Below, piece after piece: positions 1 through 9,493 of a DNA stretch of 64,000 nt. Origin of the DNA: Mesorhizobium sp. L-8-3. GTDB lineage: Bacteria; Pseudomonadota; Alphaproteobacteria; Rhizobiales; Rhizobiaceae. Within the stretch, counting starts at the first letter, position 1. Each line of letters begins with the position of its first letter. The translations under genes were made by a program, and so were the position numbers. The notes beneath the pieces were generated by a model. It saw only the letters and a list, made by a program, of their open reading frames with translations, was not told where the DNA came from and ran no database searches. Location of the stretch: positions 5,209,501 through 5,273,500 of the forward strand of contig NZ_AP023262.1 of NCBI RefSeq assembly GCF_016756615.1, written 5' to 3'.

Positions 1-1627
1 CGACCGGCAGGAACAGCCGGTCGTCGCCGGCATAGTGCAGTTCCAGGCAGTCATGCGGCGCGCCGGCGGCCTCGATCGTGCGCAACCCGATGAACCGGCC
101 GATGCCGTGATCGGCATGCACGACGATGTCGCCGGAAGACAGCGCTGCGACCTCGGCGATAAAATCGGACGCGCGCTTGCGCTTCTTCGACCGCCTGACC
201 AGGCGATCGCCGAGAATATCCTGCTCGGCGACGACGACCAGCCTTTCCGTCTCGAATCCGGCTTCCAGCGGCAACACCGCGAGCCCCGCCTGTCCCGCCT
301 CCAGCCGGGCGACTTCGTCGAGGGTGGAGACGCGCTTCAGATTGCCGAGGTGGTGCTCGGCGAGAATCTGTGCGAGACGGTCGAGCGAACCCTCGGTCCA
401 GCCGGCGACGACGACCTTGCGTCCCTGCGCGCGCACGCCGCCGATATGGCTGACAACCGAGTCGAAGACATTGGCCGAGGGATCGGTTCGCTCCTGCTCG
501 AAGCTGCGGCCTGCCCTGGCGCCGGCGTGACGGACGTAGCTGGACGGCAGATCGGGCGCGTCGAAGGGCGTGAATTCCCCTGCGACCTTGTCCGCGATCG
601 CGCCGGTCACCTCATCGGGCGTCAGATAGAGCAGCGCAGGCGCAGCCGGCTTGTAGGGCACGGCGTCCTTCAGGGCGCCGTCCGCCTGCCGCTTGCGGGC
701 CTCGTAGTGGTCGAGAATGAGTTCGTGCCGCTCGCTCAGCGCCTCGCGCGCGAGATGGTCGAACACGACGGGAGCTTCCGGCAGGTAGTCGAACAGGGTC
801 GCGAGCTTGTCGTAGAAGAAGGGCAGCCAGTGTTCCATGCCGGCGAAACGACGGCTTTCGCTGACGGCGGCATAGAGTCCGTCGTCGCGCGACGGAGCGC
901 CGAAGGCTTCAATGTAGTTGCGGCGGAAGCGGCTGACCGTCTCGGGCGTCAGCGCCACCTCGCTCATGCCCTGCAACTGGAACGATTTGCGCTGACCAGT
1001 GGTGCGCTGGGTCGCCACGTCGAAGGCGCGGATCGATTCCAGCGTGTCGCCGAAGAAGTCGAGCCGCAGCGGCTCCGGCGAACCCGGCGCGAAAAGGTCG
1101 AGAATGCCGCCGCGTACGGCGAATTCGCCTACGTCGCGGACAGTGGGCACCCGTTCGAAGCCGGATGTCTCGAGCCGTCCGATCAGCACTTTCATGTCGA
1201 TCTGGTTGCCCGGCTTGGCGCGCAAGGTCTGCGCCTCGATGATCCCGGGCGGCGGAATGCGCTGGAGCACGGCATTGGCGGTGGTCAGGATCACGGCGCG
1301 GTGCGACGTCCTGGCCAGCGCGATCATCGCGGCGAGCGCATCGAGGCGTCGCGCGGCGGCGTCGGAGCCGGGCGATACGCGGTCGTAGGGCAGACAATCC
1401 CAGGCCGGGAGCTCCAGGAGCGGCAGATCGGGTGCGGCGAAGGCCAGCGCCTCCATGATCGAAGGCAGACGCTGACCGTCCCGGGCGACGAAGATCAGCG
1501 GCCGATCCCTGGCGATCTCGCCGGACAGCGCCGCGAGCGCGAAAGCCTCGTAGCCGTCCGCCACGCCGTCGATCGTGACGAAGCCGCCGGTGTCGGGACG
1601 GATGGCGATTTTTTCGATCAGGGACAT
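1..1627 (-). CDS. mfd: transcription-repair coupling factor Mfd (N-terminal part, runs off the window)
   Basis: Mfd removes RNA polymerase stalled at DNA lesions and recruits UvrA. The minus-strand frame starts at an ATG (1627-1625) and stays open for 542 codons to the window edge. The encoded protein begins MSLIEKIAIRPDTGG. It carries the UvrB-homology region, including PAWDCLPYDRVSP at about residues 74-86 and VRGGILDLF further on. From about residue 500 it enters the CarD-like RNA-polymerase-interaction domain (DIVVHADHGIGRFIGL). The helicase/translocase and C-terminal domains lie outside the window, so completeness cannot be judged. The start lies 25 bases downstream of the sdhE stop, so the two genes are probably co-transcribed. 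Family assignment is firm. Confidence 0.95.
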   Translation of the reverse strand, partial: MSLIEKIAIRPDTGGFVTIDGVADGYEAFALAALSGEIARDRPLIFVARDGQRLPSIMEALAFAAPDLPLLELPAWDCLPYDRVSPGSDAAARRLDALAAMIALARTSHRAVILTTANAVLQRIPPPGIIEAQTLRAKPGNQIDMKVLIGRLETSGFERVPTVRDVGEFAVRGGILDLFAPGSPEPLRLDFFGDTLESIRAFDVATQRTTGQRKSFQLQGMSEVALTPETVSRFRRNYIEAFGAPSRDDGLYAAVSESRRFAGMEHWLPFFYDKLATLFDYLPEAPVVFDHLAREALSERHELILDHYEARKRQADGALKDAVPYKPAAPALLYLTPDEVTGAIADKVAGEFTPFDAPDLPSSYVRHAGARAGRSFEQERTDPSANVFDSVVSHIGGVRAQGRKVVVAGWTEGSLDRLAQILAEHHLGNLKRVSTLDEVARLEAGQAGLAVLPLEAGFETERLVVVAEQDILGDRLVRRSKKRKRASDFIAEVAALSSGDIVVHADHGIGRFIGLRTIEAAGAPHDCLELHYAGDDRLFLPV

Positions 1628-1652
1628 GGTTGGTCAGAAGGTCTCGGGTCGG

Positions 1653-1940
1653 TCAAAAAGTTATGGCTTGGCGGAACGCGAGGACACGCCGCAGGATCGG
1701 ACTGTCCTGGTCGGCGGGGATCGGCCGTTCGCCGGTGATCCAGGGGAGGAGCTTGGTGTCTGGAATGTCGAGGAGCCCCTCATATTGGTCGATTTCGATC
1801 TCGGTCAAGGCGCCGATCTCGGCATCGGCGAATGTGCCCAGGATCAGGTCCATCTCGCGCATGCCGCGGTGCCAGGACCGGAAGAGAAGCTTGCGCCGCC
1901 GTGCATCGAGGCCCTCGCTGGATCGTGTCGTTCCGGTCAT
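1653..1940 (-). CDS. sdhE: FAD assembly factor SdhE (succinate dehydrogenase assembly factor 2 / YgfY family)
   Basis: This small cytoplasmic protein of 95 residues promotes covalent attachment of FAD to the flavoprotein subunit of succinate dehydrogenase. The signature RSWHRGMREMDLILGTF (about residues 21-37) contains the conserved RGxxE stretch of the family, and the acidic helical remainder (ALTEIEIDQYEGLLDIPD) fits. I chose the ATG at 1940 because AAAGGA sits about nine bases upstream and the length matches the family. A longer open frame extends upstream but looks non-coding. It precedes mfd by 25 bases on the same strand and is divergent from recG, an arrangement I recall from other alphaproteobacteria. 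Confidence 0.92.
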   Translation of the reverse strand: MTGTTRSSEGLDARRRKLLFRSWHRGMREMDLILGTFADAEIGALTEIEIDQYEGLLDIPDTKLLPWITGERPIPADQDSPILRRVLAFRQAITF

Positions 1941-2105
1941 GGTGGATGGTCCTTTCGCCGAGCGCGGCATATAGCGTGGATAGAACTGCCTGTCAGCCTT
2001 GCAACGGCCTCGGTCGGGCTTAACATCTGCGGCGATGCGTGACCCGAACCTCCTCTCCCGCCGGCCCGACGGGCCATGGTGCTTGCGCCTGCCGGTGCAT
2101 CGCTG

Positions 2106-4214
2106 ATGCGTCCTTCGCTGCTCGATCCGCTTTTTGCACCGATCACCGCGCTCGACGGCGTCGGTCCCAAGGTCGCCGGGCTGATCGAGAAGGTGGTCGC
2201 GACCGACATAAGCGATCGCGGTGCCCGTGTCGGGGATCTCCTCTTCGTGCTGCCGCATTCGGTGATCGATCGGCGGAACCGGCCGGGCATCGCCTATGCC
2301 GCCGAGGGCGCCATCGTCACGCTGGAATTGCGGGTCGACCGCCATCAGCCGCCGCCGCGCGGCAACAGATCGGTGCCCTATCGGGTCTACGCCCATGACG
2401 ACACTGGCGAGATTGCGCTGACCTTCTTCCATGCCCATGCCGAGTGGCTGGCGAAGGCGCTGCCCGAAGGCGAGCAGGTGGTCGTCAGCGGACGGATGGA
2501 ATGGTTCAACGGCCGCCCTTCAATGGTCCATCCCGACCATATCGCCAGGGCCGGCGACGCTGAAGGGTTGCCGCTGGTGGAGCCCGTCTATCCGCTGACG
2601 GCCGGGCTTTCGGTCAAGGTGTTGCGGCGTGCCGTCGGCCAGGGGCTGTCGCGCCTGCCGCAACTGCCGGAGTGGCTGGACGCCGACATCGCGCGCCGCC
2701 AGAGCTTCCCGACCTTCCACGACGCCCTGGATCGAATTCATCATCCGGCCGATCCGATCGACCTGTCGCCGGACAGTGTGGCATGGCGGCGGCTCGCCTA
2801 TGACGAGTTCCTCGCCGGCCAGCTTTCCCTGGCCTTGGTCCGCAACCGCGTGCGCCGGCTCTCGGGACGGCCCCTTTCCGGCGACGGCAGCATCGTCGAA
2901 AGGGTGCGGGCCGCGCTGCCCTACAGGCTGACCGGCTCGCAGGAGACCGCGATTGCGGAGATCCACGCCGACCTGGCCGAGCCGGAGCGCATGATCCGCC
3001 TGCTTCAGGGCGATGTCGGTTCCGGCAAGACGGTGGTGGCGCTGCTGGCGATGGCGCGCGCCGTCGAAGCGGGCGGCCAGGCCGCGTTGATGGCGCCGAC
3101 GGAGATTCTTGCCCGCCAGCATCTTGCCTCGCTGGCGCCGCTCGCTGAGCGTGCCGGCATTCGCATCGCCATCCTGACGGGGCGGGAGAAGGGCCGCGAG
3201 CGGACCGATACGCTGAAAGGGCTGGCCGACGGGTCGATTGATATCGTGGTGGGCACGCACGCGCTGTTCCAGGAGCCCGTCGTCTATCACGATCTCGTGC
3301 TGGCGATCGTTGACGAACAGCACCGATTCGGCGTGCATCAGCGGCTTGCCATCACCGCCAAGGGCGACGCTCCCGACATGCTGGTGATGACGGCGACGCC
3401 AATTCCACGCACTTTGGTGCTGACGGCGTTCGGCGACATGGATGTCTCGCGCCTGACGGAAAAACCGGCAGGCCGCCTTCCGATCCGAACCGTCACCTTG
3501 CCGCTCGAGCGGCTCGACGAGCTCATCGTCCGCATGCGCGACGCGATCCGCGACGGCCAGAAGGTTTACTGGATCTGCCCGCTGGTCGAGGAGTCCGACG
3601 AGATCGAGCTGATGTCCGCCGAGGACCGTTTCGCCATGCTGAAGCCGGCCTTCGGCGGCAATGTCGGCCTTGTCCACGGGCGCATGAAGGGAGCGGAGAA
3701 GGATGAGGCGATGCGCGTCTTCAAGGATGGAGAGACGCGCATCCTGGTTGCGACGACCGTCATCGAGGTGGGTGTCGACGTTCCCGATGCCACGATCATC
3801 GTGATCGAACATGCCGAGCGATTTGGGCTCGCCCAGTTGCATCAGCTGCGCGGCCGTGTCGGACGCGGCTCCAAACCGTCGACCTGCGTGCTGCTTTACA
3901 AGTCTCCGCTCGGCCAGACCGCCAAGCGCCGCCTTTCCGTCATGCGCGAGACCGAAAACGGGTTCGTCATCTCAGAGGAGGATCTGAAGCTGCGCGGCGA
4001 AGGCGAGCTCCTGGGCACGCGACAATCGGGCACCCCGGGTTTCCAGGTGGCGCGGATCGAGCACCACGCCGACCTCCTGGAGACAGCGCGCGACGATGCG
4101 CGCCAGTTCCTCGCCGAGGATCCCGAGCTTCAGTCCGAACGCGGCGCGGCCCTGCGACTGCTTCTCTATCTCTTTGGCCGCGACGAAGCGGTGCGGCTCC
4201 TGCGCGCAGGGTGA
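2106..4214 (+). CDS. recG: ATP-dependent DNA helicase RecG
   Basis: RecG is a branch-migrating superfamily 2 helicase that remodels stalled forks and Holliday junctions. The product has 702 residues from the ATG at 2106 (MRPSLLDPLFAPI); an in-frame ATG at 2076 would add ten atypical residues. An N-terminal wedge/OB domain is followed by Walker A GDVGSGKT (about residue 302), the DEQH box typical of RecG (about 403), motif III TATPIPRTL and motif VI QLRGRVGRG (about 580). Length and motif order match the family. Its 3' end overlaps the 3' end of the convergent DUF502 gene by 49 bases. Confidence 0.97.
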   Translation: MRPSLLDPLFAPITALDGVGPKVAGLIEKVVATDISDRGARVGDLLFVLPHSVIDRRNRPGIAYAAEGAIVTLELRVDRHQPPPRGNRSVPYRVYAHDDTGEIALTFFHAHAEWLAKALPEGEQVVVSGRMEWFNGRPSMVHPDHIARAGDAEGLPLVEPVYPLTAGLSVKVLRRAVGQGLSRLPQLPEWLDADIARRQSFPTFHDALDRIHHPADPIDLSPDSVAWRRLAYDEFLAGQLSLALVRNRVRRLSGRPLSGDGSIVERVRAALPYRLTGSQETAIAEIHADLAEPERMIRLLQGDVGSGKTVVALLAMARAVEAGGQAALMAPTEILARQHLASLAPLAERAGIRIAILTGREKGRERTDTLKGLADGSIDIVVGTHALFQEPVVYHDLVLAIVDEQHRFGVHQRLAITAKGDAPDMLVMTATPIPRTLVLTAFGDMDVSRLTEKPAGRLPIRTVTLPLERLDELIVRMRDAIRDGQKVYWICPLVEESDEIELMSAEDRFAMLKPAFGGNVGLVHGRMKGAEKDEAMRVFKDGETRILVATTVIEVGVDVPDATIIVIEHAERFGLAQLHQLRGRVGRGSKPSTCVLLYKSPLGQTAKRRLSVMRETENGFVISEEDLKLRGEGELLGTRQSGTPGFQVARIEHHADLLETARDDARQFLAEDPELQSERGAALRLLLYLFGRDEAVRLLRAG

Positions 4215-4924
4215 CTTGGCCTCGGGAAAACCTGACGGCCCTCTTTCGCTAAGGCTTCGTCCGCCAGCGCCCTCGTCGTGGCCTCGTATTCGGGACCGAC
4301 CAGCCCGGCCGATATCAGCAGCTTTGCAGCATCCTCGACGCTCATCTCGAGCGGAATGAGATCCTTCTCGGGCACATAGAGCAGATAGCCCGTGGTGACG
4401 TTGGGCGTGATGGGCCGGAATACCGCCACCGTCCTGCCCTCGCGAGGTTCCAGGGCGGCGTGGATCTCGTTGTCCTCGTGGGATGCGATGAAGACGATAG
4501 ACCAGGCCCCCTTGCGCGGATATTCGAACAGCGCAACCTTGTTGAACAGATCCGCCCGATTGGCGAGCACCGTTTCGAAGATCTGCTTGAGCCCGCTGTA
4601 AAGGGTCCGCACCAACGGCATGCGATTGAGCAGCCTCTCGCCGAAGGACACGATCGACCGGCCGATGATATTGGCGGTAAGGAAACCGATTAGGGTGATC
4701 AGTACCAGCGCGACGAGCAGGCCGAAACCGGGCACTGCGAAGGGCAGATAGTTGTCGGGGTTGTAGCTCGACGGGATGTAGGGTTTCACCCACGAATCGA
4801 CCCAGCCGATCAGGCTCCATACGAGATAGGCGGTGATCGCGAGCGGTGCGCAGACGACCACCCCTGTGAGGAAATAATTCCTCAGCCTTGTCATGCCGGA
4901 AAGCGACTTCGAGGGATCGGACAT
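4166..4924 (-). CDS. DUF502 family inner-membrane protein
   Basis: The protein has 252 residues. Two hydrophobic segments near residues 17-38 and 62-85 (YFLTGVVVCAPLAITAYLVW, then GLLVALVLITLIGFLTANIIG) are followed by a soluble domain containing NRMPLVRTLYSGLKQIFETV and FRPITPNVTTGYLLYVP, which are hallmarks of DUF502. No biochemical function is established for the family. The last roughly 24 residues are Arg/Ser/Pro-rich and lie where the reading frame overlaps the end of recG, so this tail may have arisen by loss of an earlier stop. It is followed on the same strand by glmS about 100 bases away. Identity of the family is confident; function is unknown. Confidence 0.9.
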   Translation of the reverse strand: MSDPSKSLSGMTRLRNYFLTGVVVCAPLAITAYLVWSLIGWVDSWVKPYIPSSYNPDNYLPFAVPGFGLLVALVLITLIGFLTANIIGRSIVSFGERLLNRMPLVRTLYSGLKQIFETVLANRADLFNKVALFEYPRKGAWSIVFIASHEDNEIHAALEPREGRTVAVFRPITPNVTTGYLLYVPEKDLIPLEMSVEDAAKLLISAGLVGPEYEATTRALADEALAKEGRQVFPRPSHPARRSRTASSRPKR

Positions 4925-5022
4925 GGACTGCGCGGCGTTGGCGGACCCGCGCTATATAGGCGGGTTGCGGGCGACGCGGCAAGCCGTCGCTGCCTCCCCC
5001 GTGGCGCGAAAGCCGGCTGCGG

Positions 5023-6846
5023 CTATTCGACCGTGACCGACTTGGCGAGATTGCGCGGCTGATCCACGTCGGTACCCATGAAGACGGCCGTGAAATAGGC
5101 GAGCATCTGCACGGGCAGCGCATAGATCATCGGCGTGATGAACTCCGGCACGTCGGGAAGAACGATCGTTTCCATGGTCTTGATCGACGCCCGCTCGGCG
5201 CCCGCGCGGTCGGTGATCAGGATGATCCTGCCGCCGCGCGCAGCCACTTCCTGCATATTGGACACCGTCTTGTCGTAAATGCGGTCATGCGGCGCGATGA
5301 CGATCACGGGCATGGACTCGTCGATGAGTGCAATCGGCCCGTGCTTCAGTTCGCCCGCAGCATAACCCTCGGCATGGATATAGGAGATCTCCTTGAGCTT
5401 CAGCGCGCCTTCCATGGCCAGGGGGTAGTTGGTGTCGCGGCCGAGATAGAGAACATGATCGACCTTCGCGAGTTCGCGCGCCACCTTCTCGATCTGCTCC
5501 TCGAGCTTCAGCACCTGGCTGGCGAAGCGCGGCGCCTCGGAGAGCTGCCGGATCAGTGCCTTTTCCTGCTCCGCCGAGACCGTGCCGCGCGCCACGCCGG
5601 CACGGACCGCAAGCGAGGCCATGACCGAGAGCTGGCATGTGAAGGCCTTTGTCGAGGCGACGCCGATCTCCGGCCCGGCGAGCGTGGGGAATATGACGTC
5701 GGATTCGCGCGCGATGGTGGATTCGCGGACATTGACGACCGCGGCGATCGGAACGCCTTCCTTGCGGCAGTAACGCAGTGAGGCGAGCGTGTCGGCCGTC
5801 TCGCCCGACTGAGACACGAACAGCGCGGCGCTCTTCCTGGATAGCGGCATCTCGCGGTAGCGGAATTCCGAGGCGATATCGATGTCGACCGGGAGGCGTG
5901 CGTAGCGCTCGAACCAGTATTTCCCGATCAGCCCAGCCAGATAGGCCGTGCCGCAGGCGGAGACCGCCAGGCGATCGAGCGACCCGAAATCGAACGGCAG
6001 ATCGAGCGGCCGCGACGTGCCTTGCGTGAAGTCGATATAGTGGGCAAGCGTGTGGGAGATCACTTCCGGCTGCTCGTGGATCTCCTTCTCCATGAAGTGC
6101 CGGTGGTTGCCCTTGTCGACCATGAAGCTGGTGCCGATCGACTGCTGGCGCGGGCGCTCGACCGGCGCGCCACCCATGTCGTAGATCTGGACGCGATCCC
6201 GGCGCACGACAGCCCAGTCGCCATCCTCGAGATAGGTGATCGAGTTGGTGAACGGGGCGAGCGCGATCGCGTCGGATCCGAGGAACATCTCGCCATCGCC
6301 GTGGCCGACCGCCAGCGGCGGACCGTTGCGGGCGCCGACGATCAGGTCTTCGTCGCCTCGGAACATGATGGCAAGCGCGAAGGCGCCTTCCAAGCGTTTC
6401 AGGGCTTTGTAGGCCGCGTCGACGGGCGGTGTGTCGCGCTTCAGTTCACGCGAGATCAGGTGCGCCACGACTTCGGTGTCGGTCTGCGTGGCGAACTCGT
6501 AGCCGTCGCGCTTCAATTCCTCGCGCAGCTCGGCGAAGTTCTCGATGATCCCGTTGTGGACGATCGCCACGCCATCGCCAAAATGCGGATGGGCATTGGT
6601 CTCGTTGGGCACGCCGTGCGTAGCCCAGCGTGTGTGCCCGATGCCGATGGTGCCGTCGAGGGGCTCAGTCTTCAGCCGGCGTTCCAGATTGATCAGCTTG
6701 CCTTCGGCGCGCCGCCGCGCCAACTCGCCACGCTCGATCGTGGCGACGCCGGCGGAGTCGTAGCCGCGATACTCGAGTCGCTTCAGCGCATCGACGATAA
6801 GGGCGGCAACCGGCTCACGGCCGACGATCCCGACGATCCCGCACAT
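5023..6846 (-). CDS. glmS: glutamine--fructose-6-phosphate aminotransferase (isomerizing)
   Basis: GlmS makes glucosamine-6-phosphate from fructose-6-phosphate and glutamine, the first committed step to UDP-GlcNAc. The product has 607 residues, the usual length. The N-terminal glutaminase domain begins MCGIVGIVG with the nucleophile Cys2 exposed after Met removal. Two SIS sugar-isomerase domains follow, with SACGTAYLAG and SQSGETADTLASLR in the first and the characteristic C-terminus NLAKSVTVE. It lies just downstream of glmU on the same strand (163-base gap), placing two UDP-GlcNAc enzymes together. No glmS ribozyme is visible upstream, as expected outside Gram-positives. Confidence 0.98.
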   Translation of the reverse strand: MCGIVGIVGREPVAALIVDALKRLEYRGYDSAGVATIERGELARRRAEGKLINLERRLKTEPLDGTIGIGHTRWATHGVPNETNAHPHFGDGVAIVHNGIIENFAELREELKRDGYEFATQTDTEVVAHLISRELKRDTPPVDAAYKALKRLEGAFALAIMFRGDEDLIVGARNGPPLAVGHGDGEMFLGSDAIALAPFTNSITYLEDGDWAVVRRDRVQIYDMGGAPVERPRQQSIGTSFMVDKGNHRHFMEKEIHEQPEVISHTLAHYIDFTQGTSRPLDLPFDFGSLDRLAVSACGTAYLAGLIGKYWFERYARLPVDIDIASEFRYREMPLSRKSAALFVSQSGETADTLASLRYCRKEGVPIAAVVNVRESTIARESDVIFPTLAGPEIGVASTKAFTCQLSVMASLAVRAGVARGTVSAEQEKALIRQLSEAPRFASQVLKLEEQIEKVARELAKVDHVLYLGRDTNYPLAMEGALKLKEISYIHAEGYAAGELKHGPIALIDESMPVIVIAPHDRIYDKTVSNMQEVAARGGRIILITDRAGAERASIKTMETIVLPDVPEFITPMIYALPVQMLAYFTAVFMGTDVDQPRNLAKSVTVE

Positions 6847-7009
6847 TCTAGCACCCCCAGATGGACACCGCCCTGCGCGACATCGCAGGCAATTCAGCCG
6901 TCATTTAGGCCCGATCCGGGCCCGGTGAAAGTCACATATCGTGTCGTACCCATCGGCCATTGGGATGTCCATGGCAGCCGATCGGGTCATGAATGTCCGC
7001 TTCGGTCCG

Positions 7010-8377
7010 TCAGTCGGACTTGGCTATGGAGGCCGCGGCGGCCGCCGCCTGCTGCTCCCGCAACTGCTTTCCCCTGCCGGGCAGGGTCGCCTGGCGCGCT
7101 CGGCCGAAGGCCAGGGCGTCCTGCGGCACCTCCGACGTTATGACGCTGCCCGACGCGACATAGGCACCGTCGCCTATGCGAACCGGCGCGACCAGCGACG
7201 AGTTCGAGCCGATGAAGGCGCCGGCGCCGATCTCGGTGACGAATTTGTTGTAGCCGTCATAGTTGCAGGTGATCGTCCCGGCCCCAATATTGGCCTTTGC
7301 GCCGACGAAGGCGTCGCCGATATAGGTCAGGTGGTTGACCTTGGCGCCGGCGTCGATGACCGCCTTCTTGACCTCGCAGAAATTCCCGACCTTGGCCTTT
7401 TCCCTGAGGTCGGCGCCCGGGCGCAGCCGCGCATACGGGCCCACCTGGCAGCCTTCGGCGACCGCCGCCCCCTCCAGGTGCGAGAAGGCATGGATCACAG
7501 CGTTGGCGGCAACTGTGACGCCGGGACCAAACATGACATTGGGCTCGATGACGGTGTCGGCGCCGATCGTCGTATCGAAGGAAAAGAAGACGGTTTCGGG
7601 CGCGATGAGCGTCACCCCATCGAGCATCGCCTGACGACGACGGATCTTCTGCCAGATCGCCTCCGCCTCGGCGAGCTCGACCCGGTTGTTGATCCCCAGC
7701 ACATTCTCGAACGGCGCTTCCGTTGCCACGGCCCGCAGCCCGGAGGCTTGCGCGATCTCGACGATGTCAGTGAGATAATATTCGCCCTTGGCGTTGGCAT
7801 TGCCGACGGCGTCGAGCAGGCGCAGGACATCGCGACCCGCGATCGCCATCAGGCCGGCATTGCAGAAGGCGATCTCGCGCTCCTCGTCCGAGCAGTCTCG
7901 CTCCTCGCGAATCGCGAGCAGCGTGCCGTCCTTCTCGATTAGTCGCCCATATCCCGTCGGATTGGGTGGCCTGAAGCCGATCACGGCAACGGCGGCACCT
8001 TCGGCGAGCCTCTGGCGGGCCGTGCGCAGCGCCTCGTCGCTGACCAGCGGCGTGTCACCGAACAGCACCAGGATGTCGTCATAGCCACGCTCGATGGCTG
8101 CCCTGGCCGCCAGCACGGCATGCGCTGTTCCAAGCCTTTCCGCCTGCACGAAGGCTTCGGCTTCGGGCGCGAAAGGCGTTACCGCCTTCCTGACCGCCTC
8201 CGCGCCGCGACCTGCCACGATCGCTATATCGCCTGCGCCCGCCGCCCGGGCGGCCCGCACCACATGCGCCACCATCGGCAGGCCCGCGATCGGATGCAGC
8301 ACCTTCGGCAAGGCGCTCTTCATGCGTGTGCCTTCGCCCGCGGCGAGGATGATCGAGAGGCAGGTTCTTTCGGTCAT
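7010..8377 (-). CDS. glmU: bifunctional GlmU: GlcNAc-1-P uridyltransferase / glucosamine-1-P acetyltransferase
   Basis: This bifunctional cytoplasmic enzyme acetylates glucosamine-1-phosphate and then transfers UMP to give UDP-GlcNAc for peptidoglycan and LPS. From the ATG at 8377 (MTERTCLSIILAAGEGTRM) the product has 455 residues, matching the family. An upstream ATG at 8437 would add 20 non-homologous residues. The N-terminal pyrophosphorylase domain has the LAAGEGTRM loop and FGDTPLV. The C-terminal left-handed beta-helix shows the imperfect hexapeptide repeats (NHLTYIGDAFVGAKANIGAG and following) and the conserved CNYDGYNK stretch. It is upstream of glmS in the same direction. Confidence 0.97.
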   Translation of the reverse strand: MTERTCLSIILAAGEGTRMKSALPKVLHPIAGLPMVAHVVRAARAAGAGDIAIVAGRGAEAVRKAVTPFAPEAEAFVQAERLGTAHAVLAARAAIERGYDDILVLFGDTPLVSDEALRTARQRLAEGAAVAVIGFRPPNPTGYGRLIEKDGTLLAIREERDCSDEEREIAFCNAGLMAIAGRDVLRLLDAVGNANAKGEYYLTDIVEIAQASGLRAVATEAPFENVLGINNRVELAEAEAIWQKIRRRQAMLDGVTLIAPETVFFSFDTTIGADTVIEPNVMFGPGVTVAANAVIHAFSHLEGAAVAEGCQVGPYARLRPGADLREKAKVGNFCEVKKAVIDAGAKVNHLTYIGDAFVGAKANIGAGTITCNYDGYNKFVTEIGAGAFIGSNSSLVAPVRIGDGAYVASGSVITSEVPQDALAFGRARQATLPGRGKQLREQQAAAAAASIAKSD

Positions 8378-8528
8378 GACGGCTGTCGTCCGGCTGGGGG
8401 AAAGAGGCAGATGGAAACCGAGCCCATGCTGCCTCATTGCGGTTAAATTTCGGTCATGGCGGGTATAGCGGCAGTTCGATCGTTCGTCATCTCAGCCGGA
8501 TGGGCGATTTCGATCTTGCTCCCGCCGC

Positions 8529-9275
8529 TCAGCCGAGGCGCCCCAGCGCCGGGAAGGTCTCCAGCAGCCAATAGGAGAACTGGGTCATGCCGCCGGTGAC
8601 GAAAAGCACGCCGGCGATCACGAGCAGGCCGCCGATCACCTTCTCGACGCGGCCGAGATGCACGCGGAACCTGCCCAGGAAGCGCATGAACGCGCCGGAA
8701 AAAACGGCCGCGACAAGGAAGGGGATGCCGAGCCCGAGCGAGTAGGCGGCAAGGAGCAATGCGCCCTCGCCGACGGTCTCGCGCCCGCCGGCGAGCGTGA
8801 GGATGGGTCCGAGCACCGGACCGATGCAGGGCGTCCAGCCGAAGGCGAAGGCGAGGCCCATGACATAGGCGGCGACCATGCTCGCCGGCTTGCCCCTGGC
8901 CTGGAACCGCGCCTCGCGGGACAGCAGCGGGATGCGGATCAACCCGAGGAAGTTCAGGCCCATCAGGATGATGAGGATTCCGGCGGCCATCGCCAGCGGC
9001 TCCTGCCAGACCCGCAGCAGCCGGCCGATCGTCGAGGCGCCGGCACCCAGAGCAACGAAGACGGTGGAGAAGCCGAGCACGAAGGCGACCGACGAGACGA
9101 TCAGCGCCTTCTTGACATGGGTGGATTCGGAGACGGCCTTCTGCTCGCGGAAGTCGTCGACCGACACGCCGGCCATATAGCAGAGATAGGGCGGCACCAA
9201 GGGCAGCACGCAAGGCGACAGGAAGGAGAGTGCCCCCGCCCCTACAGCGCTCAGATAGCCTACATCGATCGCCAT
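8529..9275 (-). CDS. ccdA: cytochrome c biogenesis protein CcdA (DsbD-like transmembrane thiol transporter)
   Basis: CcdA moves reducing equivalents across the inner membrane to periplasmic thiol proteins, mainly for cytochrome c maturation. The product has 248 residues with about six hydrophobic segments. The two redox cysteines sit in LSPCVLPLVPP near residue 21 and GWTPCIGPVLGP in the second repeat, as expected for CcdA's two three-helix halves. The start ATG at 9275 (MAIDVGYLSAVGAGALSFLSP) fits the family N-terminus. It is on the same strand as glmU but 151 bases upstream, so co-transcription is uncertain. No other cytochrome c maturation genes are in the window. Confidence 0.93.
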   Translation of the reverse strand: MAIDVGYLSAVGAGALSFLSPCVLPLVPPYLCYMAGVSVDDFREQKAVSESTHVKKALIVSSVAFVLGFSTVFVALGAGASTIGRLLRVWQEPLAMAAGILIILMGLNFLGLIRIPLLSREARFQARGKPASMVAAYVMGLAFAFGWTPCIGPVLGPILTLAGGRETVGEGALLLAAYSLGLGIPFLVAAVFSGAFMRFLGRFRVHLGRVEKVIGGLLVIAGVLFVTGGMTQFSYWLLETFPALGRLG

Positions 9276-9417
9276 TCGCCCACCATCCCTTGCCGGAGCC
9301 GATCTCCGGGCAGTTCCGCGGGCAGCATATAGACGGGAGGGCTACAGGGCTCCAATCACCATTGCGTGGCAAAGGGTCGCGAGTCGAAAACCTGAACCTG
9401 ATTGTCGGATTTATTGG

Positions 9418-9493
9418 TGGTGAGCGCACTGGGACTCGAACCCAGGACCTACTGATTAAAAGTCAGTTGCTCTACCGGCTGAGCTATGCGCTC
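9418..9493 (-). tRNA. tRNA-Lys (anticodon UUU)
   Basis: Read on the minus strand, a full cloverleaf can be folded. The acceptor stem is GAGCGCA pairing with TGCGCTC, the D-arm is GCTC...GAGC, the anticodon stem is ACTGA/TCAGT with the seven-base loop CTTTTAA (anticodon TTT), and the T-arm is CTGGG-TTCGAGT-CCCAG. The discriminator A is followed by an encoded CCA at 9420-9418. It stands alone between ccdA and the Nudix gene. No integrase or direct repeat marks it as an occupied integration site. Confidence 0.96.

Noticed and set aside
35..1738. 567-codon plus-strand open frame at the left edge
   Set aside because: It is antisense to mfd, whose protein is clearly recognisable on the minus strand; long antisense frames are expected at this GC content.
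6847..7009. glmS ribozyme or riboswitch in the glmU-glmS gap
   Set aside because: No ribozyme core was seen and the class is not expected in alphaproteobacteria.
8443..9429. 328-codon minus-strand open frame overlapping ccdA
   Set aside because: It is in another frame of ccdA and is Arg/Pro-rich without recognisable motifs; ccdA has clear cysteine motifs.
9418..9493. tRNA-Lys as an integration site for a genomic island
   Set aside because: No integrase, direct repeat of the tRNA 3' end or foreign-looking genes lie on either side.
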